From assembly GCA_965220105.1 (NCBI GenBank), contig OZ244811.1, positions 620,001 through 684,000 of the forward strand: a stretch of 64,000 nt of DNA, written 5' to 3'. This stretch comes from Bin87 sp965220105 (lineage in GTDB: Bacteria > Chloroflexota > Dehalococcoidia > Lucifugimonadales > UBA3495). A program made the position numbers and the translations under genes. Of this stretch, positions 28,738 to 39,425 are shown one piece after another. The notes below the pieces were generated by a model that searched no databases, had not been told where the DNA came from, and saw only the letters and a list, made by a program, of their open reading frames with translations. Each line of letters begins with the position of its first letter. Within the stretch, counting starts at the first letter, position 1.

Positions 28738-30175
28738 TTTAGAAAAAGTATAAAGACAGGGTAAGCTGGCCTGACCCCACTTTCAACGGAAAGGCCCAGC
28801 CATGCTCACCCTGCCCGATGCCATTGTAGCCGTTCTCGTTCCCTTCGCAACGCTGTTTACGAGCCCAACCTGGCGGAAAGCCCAACTGCTGCTGGTCGGC
28901 GCGATCCTGACCCCGGGCCAACGCACCGTGGCGGCGGCACTGCGCGTCATGGGCCGCAGCGACCAGCGCGACTACGCCCGCTACCACGAGGTGCTCAATC
29001 GGGCGGTGTGGTCGTCCCGCCAGGCAGCGCGCATCCTGCTGGCGCTGTTGCTCCAGCACCTGGATGGTGGCGACGGCCCACTGATCTTCGGCATCGACGA
29101 GACCCTGGAACGGCGTCGCGGCGCCAAGATCAGGGCGCGGGCCATCTACCGCGACCCGGTGCGTTCCAGCCGGTCTCAGGTGGTCAAGGCCAGCGGTTTG
29201 CGCTGGATCTCCCTGATGTGGCTGGGCCACGTGCCATGGGCCGGACGCCATTGGGCCTTGCCGGCGCTCACGGTGCTGGCGCCTTCGACCCGTTACTACC
29301 AACAGCAGGGACGCCAGCACAAGAAGCTCACCGACTGGGCCCGCCAGATGGTCATGCAACTGCGCCGCTGGCTGCCCCACCGACCCCTGGCGCTGGTGGG
29401 CGACAACAGCTATGCCGTGCTGGATTTGCTCCACTGCTGCCAGTCCCTCCGTGAACCCGTTACCCTGATCGCCAGATTGCGTCTGGACGCCGCCCTGTAT
29501 GCGCCAGCGCCACCCCGTCAACCTGGCCAGAACGGTCGCCCGCCATTGAAGGGCCCGCGGCGGCCGCCGCTGAAAGTTTTCCTTGCGCAGACGGATGTAA
29601 CTTGGGCCAGCGCCGAGGTGGCCTGGTACGACGGCATCACCCGCGCCGTGGAACTCACCTCCCAGACGGCGGTCTGGTACCGCTCCGGCAAGCCCCCCGT
29701 CCTCATTCGCTGGGTGCTGATCCGAGACCCCCAGGGCTCCTTCGCCACTCAGGCCCTGCTCTGTACCGACCCGGCGGCGGACCCGACCCAGATCCTGGAA
29801 TGGTTTGTACTGCGCTGGCAACTGGAGGTCACCTTCCACGAGGTACGAACCCATCTGGGTGTGGAGACACAACGCCAGTGGTCCGATCTCGCCATCGCCC
29901 GCACCACGCCCGCCCTACTGGGACTCTTCTCCTGGACCACCCTGGCCGCCCACGCGTTGCAGAAACGGCGCCCCATGACCCAGCGCAAGGCCGCTTGGTA
30001 CGACAAACCGTCGCCGACCTTCGTGGATGCCATCGCCCTGGCGCGTCGCCACCTGTGGCTGGCGTCGGAAGGTTTCTCACTGTCGGTCGCTGACCCCGAC
30101 ATTCAGGAACTCCCGGTCGCACTGTACCACCGACTTGTAGATTCCCTTGCCTACGCCGCTTGAATTGCGTAAAGC
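28725..30175 (+). mobile_element. IS701-family insertion sequence, copy 1
   Basis: Ends GCTTTACGCA / TGCGTAAAGC are exact inverted repeats, flanked by CTAG at 28721-28724 and 30176-30179, the YTAR-type target of this family. It carries an intact transposase and splits the membrane-protein gene. Confidence 0.85.
28802..30163 (+). CDS. IS701-family transposase
   Basis: 453 residues, open frame, DDE type. LIFGIDETLERRRG and ALVGDNSYAVLDLL carry the first two acids, and LRWQLEVTFHEVRTHLG the terminal Glu. Length equals that of the repaired copy at 31903-33282, though the sequences differ. Probably functional. Confidence 0.9.
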   Translation: MLTLPDAIVAVLVPFATLFTSPTWRKAQLLLVGAILTPGQRTVAAALRVMGRSDQRDYARYHEVLNRAVWSSRQAARILLALLLQHLDGGDGPLIFGIDETLERRRGAKIRARAIYRDPVRSSRSQVVKASGLRWISLMWLGHVPWAGRHWALPALTVLAPSTRYYQQQGRQHKKLTDWARQMVMQLRRWLPHRPLALVGDNSYAVLDLLHCCQSLREPVTLIARLRLDAALYAPAPPRQPGQNGRPPLKGPRRPPLKVFLAQTDVTWASAEVAWYDGITRAVELTSQTAVWYRSGKPPVLIRWVLIRDPQGSFATQALLCTDPAADPTQILEWFVLRWQLEVTFHEVRTHLGVETQRQWSDLAIARTTPALLGLFSWTTLAAHALQKRRPMTQRKAAWYDKPSPTFVDAIALARRHLWLASEGFSLSVADPDIQELPVALYHRLVDSLAYAA

Positions 30176-30288
30176 CTAGCGAAGACTGTGTGCCAAAATG
30201 GAAACCCGCCGCACCTGGAGATTTTGTTCTTTCACACGACTGGCAGCATGGTTGGGGATGGCGTCCATGGCAGCCAGCGGGAGGGTAG
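30176..30288 (+). pseudogene. Displaced 3' end of the membrane-protein gene
   Basis: Joined to 28724 in frame this encodes about 36 more residues (SEDCVPKWKPAAPGDFVL onward) before TAG 30286-30288. The open frame across the junction is good evidence that the IS interrupted a real gene. Confidence 0.6.
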
Positions 30289-30864
30289 AAGTCTGTCAAA
30301 AATAGTGCTGACAACGTCCGCTTTGGCAGTGGGCGCGACTTTTGCAAGTACCCCGGCCACTTAGGCCAACTTACTAGGCCAGTTGGCTAACCGGCCGTTT
30401 TGCAAGTTGCTCATCTCTGCTTCAATTGCGCCTACGTTGCCCAGGCCATCATCGAACGGTCGCCATGGTTGCAGAAGTACGGTGAATATGACCTGCCGTT
30501 CGTCTCCTGCTTCGTGCAGTACAACGGGAACCTGCGTCCTGGCGCCGCCGTTTGGCGGCTGCTTTACCCTGAATGTGGATCGGAATAATCATTGGAACTC
30601 CTGGTGCGATTGCTACGCTTCCGAGGCCTTTGTGGGGCTTCTCCGTCGCTCTGACGACATGACCAACACGAACGACACCGGCGGGGCGAAACGCAGCGCA
30701 GCCACGACCGCAACTGTGGGCCCGTGCCGTGGATGATGGGGAGCCAATGCGACGAAGGCGCCCGTGGCCATCGGGAATATGATGGGCCCCGCCCCACGGC
30801 GGCGATCATCGCGTTCCGGTAGGTGGCGGGATGCTGGGGGATCCCCGCCCCGTTCACCGACTAA
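30289..30864. other. Non-coding remnant region
   Basis: No supported gene. A 62-codon frame (30400-30588) is open but without ribosome site or family. The second copy of the 135-bp repeat lies at 30634-30770. Confidence 0.4.
30634..30770 (+). repeat. Dispersed 135-bp repeat, copy 2
   Basis: Same ordered blocks as 23371-23505, with a few substitutions and small gaps. Confidence 0.6.
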
Positions 30865-31836
30865 GAGCCTATCCTAAAAACTGGTGGAAACTTGCAGGGG
30901 GAGTTGCGGGAAGGCAAGCTGGGGTTGCGGCTAGACTGGGGGAATGACGAAAGCTAAAGACCCCAAGCCGCCGCGTCCGAAGCGTGCTGGCCCTGCCACC
31001 AAGACCAACCCCACCACTGGCTCCTTTCAGGTATCCGACGAGCTCTGGGAAGCGCTGGAGCCCCTGATCCCCGAGCATGTGAACACCCATCGGTTCGGCG
31101 GCGGCCGGCCCCGGGTTCCTGACCGCACCTGCGCCAATGGCATCTGCTACGTGCTGCGCACCGGCGGTCAGTGGAAGGCGTTGGACGCCACGGGCATCTG
31201 CTCCGGCTCCACCGCCCACCTGCGCTTTCAGGAATGGGTCGCCGCTGGGGTGTTTCTGGAGCTGTGGCGGGTTGGGCTGGAACGCTATGACGAACTGAAG
31301 GGGCTGGACTGGAGTTGGCTGAGCATGGACGGGGCCATGACCAAATCACCCTTGGGCGGGGGAAAAAACCGGCGCCAATCCCACTGACCGAGGTAAAGGC
31401 GGCGTCAAGCGCAGCCTGTTGACCGAAGCTGAGGGCATTCCGGTGGGTCTGGCGGTGGACAGCGCCAACCGTCATGACATGAAGCTGGTACGGGCCACGG
31501 TGGAAAGTCTGCCCGTGCCCCGACCGGCGCCCACTCCGGACCAACCCCAGGGCAGGTGCCTGGACAAAGGCTATGACTTTGACGAGGTGCGCCGCACGTT
31601 GGAGGAGTTCGGCTTCACCGCTCACATTCGTAGCCGAGGTGAAGCGGCAAAGGCCATCAAGCGGGCGGCTGGGTTCAAGGCGCGGCGCTGGGTGGTGGAA
31701 CGAACCCACGGCTGGCTGAACCGTTTCCGGCGCATCCTGGTGCGCTGGGACAAGTCCCCTGACAACTACATCGCCTTTCTGCATTTCCCTTGCGCCCTTA
31801 TCGCCCTCAGAGCCGCCGGATTATTAGGATAGGCTC
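30865..31836 (+). mobile_element. IS5-family (IS427-like) insertion sequence
   Basis: Inverted ends GAGCCTATCCTAA / TTAGGATAGGCTC with TAA target copies (30862-30864, 31837-31839). It contains an orfA/orfB transposase. Its right flank was the target for the adjacent IS701 element. Confidence 0.85.
30944..31832 (+). CDS. IS5-family transposase in two overlapping frames
   Basis: orfA (30944-31387) encodes the N-terminal insertion domain and the first catalytic segment (SWLSMDGAMTK). orfB (to 31832) has the second acid (CLDKGYDFDEVRR) and the terminal VERTHGWLNRFRR with Glu. The frames meet at GGGGGAAAAAAC (about 31362-31373). The group often uses programmed frameshifting, but here +1 is needed, so a one-base insertion in the run is equally possible. 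Repaired length is 295 residues. Confidence 0.8.
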
Positions 31837-31839
31837 TAA

Positions 31840-33284
31840 TACTACAGTTGCAGAACAAAGGCGGGTAGAATCAAGGCAGTCAAGGGCTGGAGAGGTGAGG
31901 CGGTGGTAGGTGTGATAGAAGATGTGGCAGAGGTGGCCCGTTGGGCCAAGGGAATCGAAGGGGTACACGAGTGCATTGCGGGACGATTCCGGCGTCCCGA
32001 GCCGCGTAGGCGGGCGCTGGACTACCTGCGAGGGCTGCTCAGTCCCGTGGAACGCAAGAACGGCTGGCAACTGGCGGAGCAGGCGGGGGACGCCACCCCC
32101 TATGGGGTGCAGCACCTGCTGTCCACCTACGTCTGGGACGCCGACCTGGTTCGCGACGATCTCAGGGACTACGTGGTGGAGCATCTGGGCGACGTCCGTG
32201 GAGTTCTGGTGGTGGAGAGTTCTGGTGGTGGACGAGACGGGATTTCTGAAGAAGGGGAACAAGTCCGTTGGGGTGCAGCGGCAGTATAGCGGCACGGCGG
32301 GGCGGATCGAGAACTGCCAGATCGGGGTATTTTTGACCTACGCCTCTGCCCAAGGGAGGACCCTGCTGGACCGGGAACTCTACCTGCCTCGGGTGTGGGC
32401 TGATGACCTGGAACGGAGGCGAGAGGCTGGGGTGCCTGAGAAAGTGGCATTCCGCACCAAGCCGCAACTGGCCCGGCGGATGCTGGAGCGGGCGCTGGAA
32501 TCGGGAGTGCCCTTCGGCTGGGTCACTGGGGACGAAGTCTACGGCAACGACCGCAACCTGCGGCGGTGGCTGGAGCGGCGAGACGTTCCCCACGTGCTGG
32601 CCGTCAGGAGCAACGAGAAGCTGTGGGCAGAGACGGACAAGGGATGGCGACAGGTGCGGGCGGACCGGCTGGCGCCTGGGGTGGAGGAACCCGGCTGGGT
32701 GCGGCGCAGCGCGGGCGACGGCGCCAAGGGACCCCGGGTATACGATTGGGCGCGGGTGGAGATCCGGCCCCTGAAGGAGCCGGGCAAGGGGTACTGGCTG
32801 CTGGTCCGGCGCAGCATCGCCAAGCCCGGGGAGTTGGCCTATTACGTCTGCTTCGGCCCGGTTGATACGACTCTGGAGGAACTGGTGCGGGTGGCCGGAA
32901 CTCGTTGGACCATCGAAGAATGCTTTGAGGAGGCCAAGGGAGAGGTGGGTCTGGACCAGTATGAAGTCCGGAAATGGGATGGTTGGTACCGGCACATCAC
33001 CCTGGCGATGCTGGCCCACGCCTGCCTGGCGGTGGTCAGGCGCCAGGCGTTGGAACAAGGAGGTCCGGGGGAAAAGGGGGCTGTCCCAGCTTGGACGAAA
33101 AGCTGATACCCCTGACGGTGCCCGAGGTCCGGCGGTTGCTCTACCGGCTGATATGGAGACATCAACCTACGGACGAATCAGTGCTGCGGTGGTCCCGGTG
33201 GAGACGGCGGCACCAGGCAACGGCCCGGCGCTGCCATTACCGACGCCGCCTGAAACTCCTCACCACATTTCTGCAACTGTAGTA
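31840..33284 (+). mobile_element. IS701-family insertion sequence, copy 2
   Basis: Ends TACTACAGTTGCAGAA / TTCTGCAACTGTAGTA with CTAA duplicated at 31836-31839 and 33285-33288. It landed at the very edge of the IS5 element and its right end cuts the OLD-like gene. Confidence 0.88.
31903..33282 (+). pseudogene. IS701-family transposase, two frameshifts
   Basis: Three frames encode one DDE transposase: an N-terminal helical part, then VVDETGFLKKGNKSVGVQRQ and FGWVTGDEVYGND with the acids, then RWTIEECFEEAKGEVGLDQY with Glu. An exact 16-bp tandem duplication (32201-32216, 32217-32232) causes the first shift; a one-base loss near the G-run at 33075-33080 causes the second. Repaired length is 454 residues, matching the intact copy. 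Confidence 0.85.
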
Positions 33285-34429
33285 CTAAGGAGCTCGACGA
33301 TCCTTTCTATGTTGTCGGCGCCCCCAGCTCCCCACCCAAAGAAACGGTCCCTCACGTAATCCGCATCCGCGCAGTTCATTCTTCCCATATCAACCAATTG
33401 GTTTAGCGTCCTCGGGTAATAAACTACGTCTTCCTGTCCTTCAACTACCACTACGCCATCCTCTTGAAAGAACGCTTCGCGGGCATCCAGTCCGAGTACA
33501 TGAGGATTGTGGGTATCGTTCAGAACGCCCTGGAACCGCTGCGCAGTATTCCTATTGAGCTGAGATATCACGGATCCTCCGTCGCTCTTATGAACGCGAG
33601 CTACTTCCGCTCCATTGATCACATTCTTGAAATCTACGAAGTACGGAGAATGTGTGGCGTACAGTATCTGCCGGTCGAGAGCGTAATTGGCCAAGAGGGT
33701 TGCGAGCCGTCTCTGGTACGCCGGGTGAAGGGATAACTCGGGCTCGTCTATAGCGATGAAATCTCCAGGCTGCGAATCGTATAAGGCATCAACGATAAAG
33801 AGCAGGCTGACAATCCCCTCTCCCAAACTGTCACTGTTGTGAGATTGACCATGACACTGCGGCTTCACGTAATATTGGCCCTGATCGGACTGATCGATGG
33901 TCCAAATGGGTGCTGGGCTCACGACCCGTTCCAAAACCTTGTTGAACTCGGCTCGATACTCTAAGGCGTTGAACAGGCGGAAGGAGAATCGGTCAGAGGC
34001 ATGACTTCGAGTGTCCGACAAACCTGTATTTGACAAATAGGCTATACGGTTCTCTTGTGCGTACCCGAAGTAAGGATTGAAGAACCTGCGAGACGGTAAG
34101 ACGTAGAAATTGGCGGCAAGATTGGAGGGTTCACGGGCGGTTTGACTACCCCCGGCTTCAATAGTGCTTAGGGTGTATGTATAGTCCGATCCTTCGATAC
34201 ATATCGAAACGCGGTCTCCGGCGCTTTGATTACATTTACCTTCAGAAAAGGTGGTATTCGGGGCTGATACGGCCTGCACCGATTCAATGACCGTTGACTT
34301 GCCTCCGTTGTTTGGACCCACCAAGATCGTAAGACCACCCCCGGGGTCGCCATTTGGCTGCCCGAATCTCAGGCTTTGTTCTTCGGAGAAGCCCCTGAAC
34401 CCTTTGATTCTTAGCGTGCGGACGGTCAT
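33285..34429 (-). pseudogene. OLD-family ATPase/TOPRIM nuclease, C-terminus removed by IS701
   Basis: About 380 residues remain. Walker A GPNNGGKST (near residue 40), signature-like DSLGEGIVSLLF, Walker B FIAIDEPELSLHP and H-loop LYATHSPYF make an SMC/ABC-type ATPase. The TOPRIM strand VVVVEGQEDVVYY then starts, but the DxD part is lost at the IS boundary (33284) and the last eight residues of the open frame come from the IS. OLD nucleases act in phage defence, alone or with partners. Beyond the two IS elements the frame stops at once, so the 3' end was also deleted. Confidence 0.8.
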
Positions 34430-34881
34430 TTTGGGGTGTTGGCTGTTAGCCCACCGTCAGGTTCACACGTTCTTTGCTGCGACGTAGAGGCAACAAGCGG
34501 CAATGAACATTCCTCCCCAGAACCCTAGCAAAGGGGGTACTGCGATTGCTGAAATCTCCACGATTCGTCTCCAAAACCTGCCTCTCAGCAGGGGTGAATC
34601 AACGGCCTTGGCGGATGTGACTCGCTGGGGCCGACGTTTTGAATATCGACTGGACCCGATGAAGGGAATCTGTCCATCATCGAGGTTACGAACTGCCTGT
34701 CGCCCGCCGTAATCTCGACTTCGATCATGCTTCCCCGTCGTTTAGGTTGATCGCCGGCGGGAGCCCGGGCGTTACGTCGCTCCGGCCAACTGATTTGATT
34801 GACGGTGCCGAAGGTCGGACTCGGCTCGTCCGTGGGCTGTTATGGGAAACGGCTCCAATCGGAGCCGTTCTGAATTGTTCG
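34430..34881. other. Intergenic
   Basis: 450 bases between the OLD-like gene and tRNA-Gly; no supported gene on either strand. Confidence 0.4.
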
Positions 34882-34956
34882 TGGAGCGGAAGAAGGGATT
34901 CGAACCCTCGACCTTCTCCTTGGCAAGGAGACGCTCTACCACTGAGCCACTTCCGC
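34882..34956 (-). tRNA. tRNA-Gly(GCC)
   Basis: A full cloverleaf: acceptor GCGGAAG/CTTCCGC, D-arm GCTC..GAGC, anticodon arm TCTCC-TTGCCAA-GGAGA with anticodon GCC, T-arm GAGGG-TTCGAAT-CCCTT, discriminator T and encoded CCA. It is a plausible right-hand landmark of the accessory island, though its 3' end does not match the tRNA remnant at 12713-12733. Confidence 0.95.
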
Positions 34957-35363
34957 TGGTCATGCCACGTTAGCACACGACCCTCATTAGTGTAAAGAGT
35001 CACCGCGCGTCAGCCCGGGATGCAGCTTGCCGCCAAATCGGCGGTATTTCTGCGATTGCGCGTCATCCGACTGATGCGGTATGCCGTCCAATTAACGCTT
35101 AGCGGGAAAATGGACGCTCTCGAAAACCGGAGGGGTTGGCATTGTATTCGGAAATAAGAATTTAGCAACTTCGCAATATTCGATTCATAAATCAGTAATC
35201 CTTACGTAACACGCGAATCAAATCGTTTCCCCATTACCCGTAGCATGGGCAACACCGGATCACCTGGCGCAAAATCCCCCGCCGCAGGCGGCATCGGCAA
35301 ATTCTTCCGGACAGCTTCAATCATGCGGGCACCAGACCGAATTGACAGGAGGCTATCACGAAC
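34957..35363. other. Upstream region of the urea cluster
   Basis: About 400 bases, AT-richer than its surroundings around 35140-35240, so probably the promoter region of urtA. GACAGGAGGC at 35344-35353 is the urtA ribosome site. No gene seen. Confidence 0.45.
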
Positions 35364-36684
35364 ATGAACCGTATCGACCTACACAGAAAACCGGGCGTAA
35401 TGTGACTGATAATCCTTACCCTGCTGGCCAGTTTGACGGTCCTGGTACTGGCAGCGTGTGGTTCAGTACCGGCGCCGGCGGCAACGTCCGCTCCGGCCGC
35501 CGCCGTCGCGGCGACCGAAGCGCCGGCCGCATCTACCGAAGACACCATCAAAGTCGGAATCCTGCACTCGCTATCCGGCACCATGGCAATCAGCGAAACT
35601 GCGGTGCACGACGCAGAATTGCTGGCCAGCAAAGAGATCAACGCCGGCGGCGTCATGGGCAAACAGCTGGAAGTAGTCATCGAGGACAGCGCTTCCGACT
35701 GGCCCACCTTCGTCGAGAAGTCAGAAAAACTCATCCAGAACGACGGCGTGGCAGTGGTGTTTTGGCGGGTGGACCAGCGCGAGCCGCAAGGCCATGCCGG
35801 TTTTCGAACAGCACAACGGCCTGCTGTTCTATCCAGTGCAATACGAAGGGCTGGAAACCTCTCCCAATATCTTCTACACCGGAGCCACCACCAATCAGCA
35901 AATCGTGCCGGCGGTCGACTACCTGCTGCAGGAGGGTAAAACCAAGTTCTACCTCCTGGGGTCCGATTACCTGTTCCCGCGCACGTCCAACCTGATCATC
36001 AACAACCAGCTCGCCGCCAGTGGAATCGAAGCCGTCGGCGAGGAGTGCACTCCGTGGGGGCATACCGAGTACAGCACGGTCATCACCAAGATTCGGGCCG
36101 CCGAACCTGACGTGGTGTTCAACACCCTGAACGGAGATTCCAACGTGGCTTTCTTCAAGAAACTGAAGGACGCCGGCATCGGCGCCGCCGACCTGCCCAC
36201 CATCTCGGTGAGCGTGGCCGAGGAAGAGATCACCGGCATCGGCCCCGAAAACATATCGGGTCACCTGGTCGCGTGGAATTACTTCCAGACCACCGACGCG
36301 CCCGCAAACGTCGAGTTCGTCGCCGCTTTCCAGGCTGAATACGGGGAGAATCGGGTCACCGCCGATCCCATCGAAGCCGGTTACTTCGGCGTGTACCTGT
36401 GGAAAGCTGCCGTAGAAAAAGCCGGTTCAACCGAGGTGGCCGACGTCAAGGAAGCCGCCAAGGGCATCTCTTTCGACGCTCCCGGTGGTACGGTTACAAT
36501 TCACGATGAAAACCAGCACGTTTCCAAGACGGTACGCATCGGGTCCGTTCGGGATGACGGCCAGATTGACGAAATCTGGAACTCCGGCGCACCGGTCGCG
36601 CCCGACCCGTACCTGGATTCCTACGAATGGGCCGCCGGTCTGCGCGACCTGGCGCTCCCTTCCCGATCGCCCAACGGCGTCTGA
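35364..36684 (+). pseudogene. urtA: Urea ABC transporter substrate-binding lipoprotein, nonsense codon and frameshift
   Basis: The repaired frame is 440 codons, normal for UrtA. A lipoprotein signal (LTVLVLAACGS) and an Ala/Pro linker lead into TIKVGILHSLSGTMAISE and later LLFYPVQYEGLE, all typical of UrtA. Two lesions: TGA at 35403-35405 inside the signal peptide, and one extra T in TTTT (35760-35763) that breaks VVFGGWTSASRK. A TTG near 35433 could restart but would lack most of the signal. Normally it delivers urea to UrtBCDE in the membrane. Confidence 0.88.
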
Positions 36685-37097
36685 CCCGTCCGCCGGACTG
36701 CCTCGCAGATCTGCGCCAGGCCGGTCCCCGCGTGTGTCCTGCTGCATTCTGCCCGCTGATCTCGCCCGTCGCCAGCGCCGCGGCCCGTCAAAAATCCCCC
36801 TCGCGTCGCTGACACACTCAGCACCCGTCCCAATCCGTCGGGCTCAAAGCCCTGCCGGCTCTTCCCCTCACCTTTCATACCTCGTTTGACCAGCTCCACC
36901 GGATCCCTTCGGTGGATTCGGGGTAAAATAGCGCAGACTATATCCAGCACCCCACATGGAGATAGGGGCACCAGATGTTGCTAACACCATCAAACGTTAG
37001 AACCCCGAATGGGGGATGACATTGGAATGAACAAATGACAGAGATATGGAAAGGCATTATGCGTAAGGACATCCTCACTACTCTGTGGGTATCTTTA
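36685..37097. other. Remnant region after urtA
   Basis: urtB should follow here but no trace is seen. A short IS1380 3'-end match (CTTCGGTGGATTCGGG, about 36907-36922) suggests past insertion and loss. Confidence 0.45.
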
Positions 37098-38835
37098 GCC
37101 CCAATCCACCGAAAAGATGAGTGTGGCGGCGTGCTGAAGGGGTAAGAAAGTGCTCCTGTGCATCTGGGATAATGGATTTCGAGAGAGGAATCCAACCAGA
37201 AACAGGGAGCACCCAAAAGATGCTATCAGATGACCACCCCGACCGCATCCAAATCGCCTTTGATGACCACCGCCTGGTGGCCAATGCTGGGCTGATCCTG
37301 CCCGCCACGCTGGGCCGGCATCTGGGCCTGCCTCAACTGGTTGACCGGCGCCTGGACCTGGGTCGCGCCCCAGGCCGAGTCAACACCGGCGACAAGGTGA
37401 TGACGCTGGTGGCGTCGGCGCTGGCCGGAGGAGACTGCATCGACGACGCCGACGCGTTGCGCGCTGGGGGTACGGCTGGCGCCATCGGCTGCGTGGTCAA
37501 GGCGCCATCCACCCTGGGGACGTTCCTGCGCAGCTTCCGGTGGGGGCACGTCCGCCAACTGGACCGGGTGAGCCGGGAGTTGCTGGCCCGGGCCTGGTCG
37601 GCTGGGGCGGGACCGGACGACGCGCCATTCACCATTGATTTGGACTCCACCATCTGCGAGACCTACGGTCTGGTCAAGGAGTGCGCGCGCCACCACAGCT
37701 ACACCGGCCAGCGGGGCTATCACCCGCTGCTGGCCCGGGCCTGGACTACTGTGGCCGGAACCGGCGACGTGCTGATGGCCCGGCTGCGCGAGGGCCGGGC
37801 CAACACTGCTCGGGGCGCCGCCCACTTCCTGCGGGAGACGGTGGGACGGGTGCGCTACAGCGGGGCCAGGGGGCAACTCACGGTGCGGGCTGACCGCGGC
37901 TGCTATACCCACGCCCTGGTCGCCGTCTGCCGTGAGATGGAGGTCCGCTACTCCATCACCGTCCGCCAGCGCCAAAGCCTGCGCGATCTTATCGAGGCCA
38001 TACCCGAAGATGCCTGGACGCCGATACCCTACTGGATGGACGGCGCCGCCGCTGTGGCGGAGACTAGCTACATCCCCTTCCAGCACCCCCTTCCGGAGTG
38101 AGCCCGACGCCGCGTCGGTGCGGCTCATCGTCCGTCGGGTGCAGCCCACGCCCGGTTCCCAACTGGCCCGCTTTGCCACCTACAGCTATCACGGCTGCAT
38201 CACCGACCGGGAGGGGGACACCCTGGCACTGGAGGCCGACCATCGCCGCCACGCCGAGATCGAGAACGCCATCCGCGACCTCAAGTACGGCGTGGGACTG
38301 AACCATCTCCCCTCGGGGCGCTTCCCAGCCAACGGCGCCTGGCTGGCGGTGCAGGCGCTCGCCCACAACCTGGCTCGCTGGACGGCGCGCATCGGTCTGG
38401 GCGAGCCGGTGGTGACCACCAAGACCCTCCGACGGCGGTTCTTCTCTATCGCCGGACGGCTCACCCGCTCGGCGCGCCGCCTCACTTTGCATCTGCCCCA
38501 GCGTTGGCCCTGGAAAACCCAGTTCAGTGGCGCCCTGGCACGATTGCGCGCCATCCCACTCCCGGCCTGACGGCGCCGTCGTCGCCGGATCCACTCACCG
38601 GGCAACCCATCGTCCCCGCCAACTCGCGCCAAGTCAGTCCGCGAGGGGCGCCTCTTGCCTGCCCCCTACCGAATTCCGCCCGCCATGGCCACCGTGGGCC
38701 GCCATCATCGGGCCAGTGCGGCCACCTCACGCCGCCCTCATCCCCATCTATTGGGATCTGGCCTGGCCCGTTCGCCTTCCCCTACCCATCAGCCCTTGTG
38801 TCAACGCCAGCGCCAGTCCCTTCGGTGGATTCGGG
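37098..38835 (+). mobile_element. IS1380-family insertion sequence, copy 2
   Basis: Ends GCCCCAATCCACCGAAAAGAT and the reverse of CCCGAATCCACCGAA, with TTTA at 37094-37097 and 38836-38839. The transposase frame is broken. Confidence 0.83.
37220..38570 (+). pseudogene. IS1380-family transposase, one frameshift
   Basis: It starts MLSDDHPDRIQIAFDDHR at ATG 37220 and is clearly related to the intact copy at 15092-16420. The shift lies near 38085, after TSYIPFQ; the second frame resumes with SEPDAASVRLIVRRV and runs to 38570. A few extra residues (RAWTTV region) distinguish it from copy 1, so the two are not recent duplicates. Confidence 0.85.
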
Positions 38836-38917
38836 TTTAGTCATAGTTGTCCTTGGCGGCGGCACCGCGTGCGCCAGGGAGCCAGGTACGCTCAACACAT
38901 CTGGTACTGTCAAAATG

Positions 38918-39335
38918 GACGCTACAGAGGCGAAACTCTATATTGACAGCATGGTGTTACCCGTCAGGCAATGCAGTGGATTCTCTGACCTCAAGCGCAA
39001 TGATGTTCAGGGGTTGGTAGAACCGTGCGTTTTCGCTGGGACCGCGACTACGGTCTACAGCTACCCATCCACCGACAAGACGTGGCTCGCTTGGTGTTCA
39101 CTTGACCTACCAAAGATGGGCGTTCCTCGTCAGGACACTTACCTGCAAGGTGAATGTGATAGGGTGCTAAAACGTGAAAAATCGCCAACGTAAACCCTGA
39201 CGCCAACGCAAACCCTGACGCCAGTGCCAACCCCGGCGCCAACGCCGCAGGTTTATATCGAGTGTATGAACATTCACGACGATTATTTCACGTGCAGATG
39301 CTTTCTAGACGATTCCGCACCGGGTTGCCGTTAGC
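38918..39335 (+). pseudogene. Fragment of a secreted protein with Thr/Pro-rich linker
   Basis: The frame reads MDATEAKLYIDSMVLPVR through YSYPSTDKTWLAWCS to SPT, then TAA (39191-39193), then continues in frame with a linker (TLTPTQTLTPVPTPAPTPQ) and a Cys-rich tail ending at TAG. The 5' part appears cut off at the IS1380 right end (38835). Unknown family. Confidence 0.45.
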
Positions 39336-39425
39336 TGCATACCGAGAAGATTGTTGTGTTTCGCTCCCAATGACGGACGTGACAGAATGGAAATCCGCAT
39401 CGGCGGCCTCACATACGATGCCCAA

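Noticed and set aside
30944..31832. The IS5 orfA/orfB junction as a certain programmed frameshift
   Set aside because: A +1 shift is needed, whereas the known events in this family are mostly -1, so a one-base insertion is as likely.
34882..34956. tRNA-Gly as the partner attachment site of the 12713 remnant
   Set aside because: Its 3' end (CCCTTCTTCCGCTCCA) does not match the remnant's TCCCTCGGCACCA.
35403..35405. TGA in urtA as a second selenocysteine codon
   Set aside because: It lies in the signal peptide, where Sec has no role, has no SECIS-like hairpin in view, and the gene has another frameshift.
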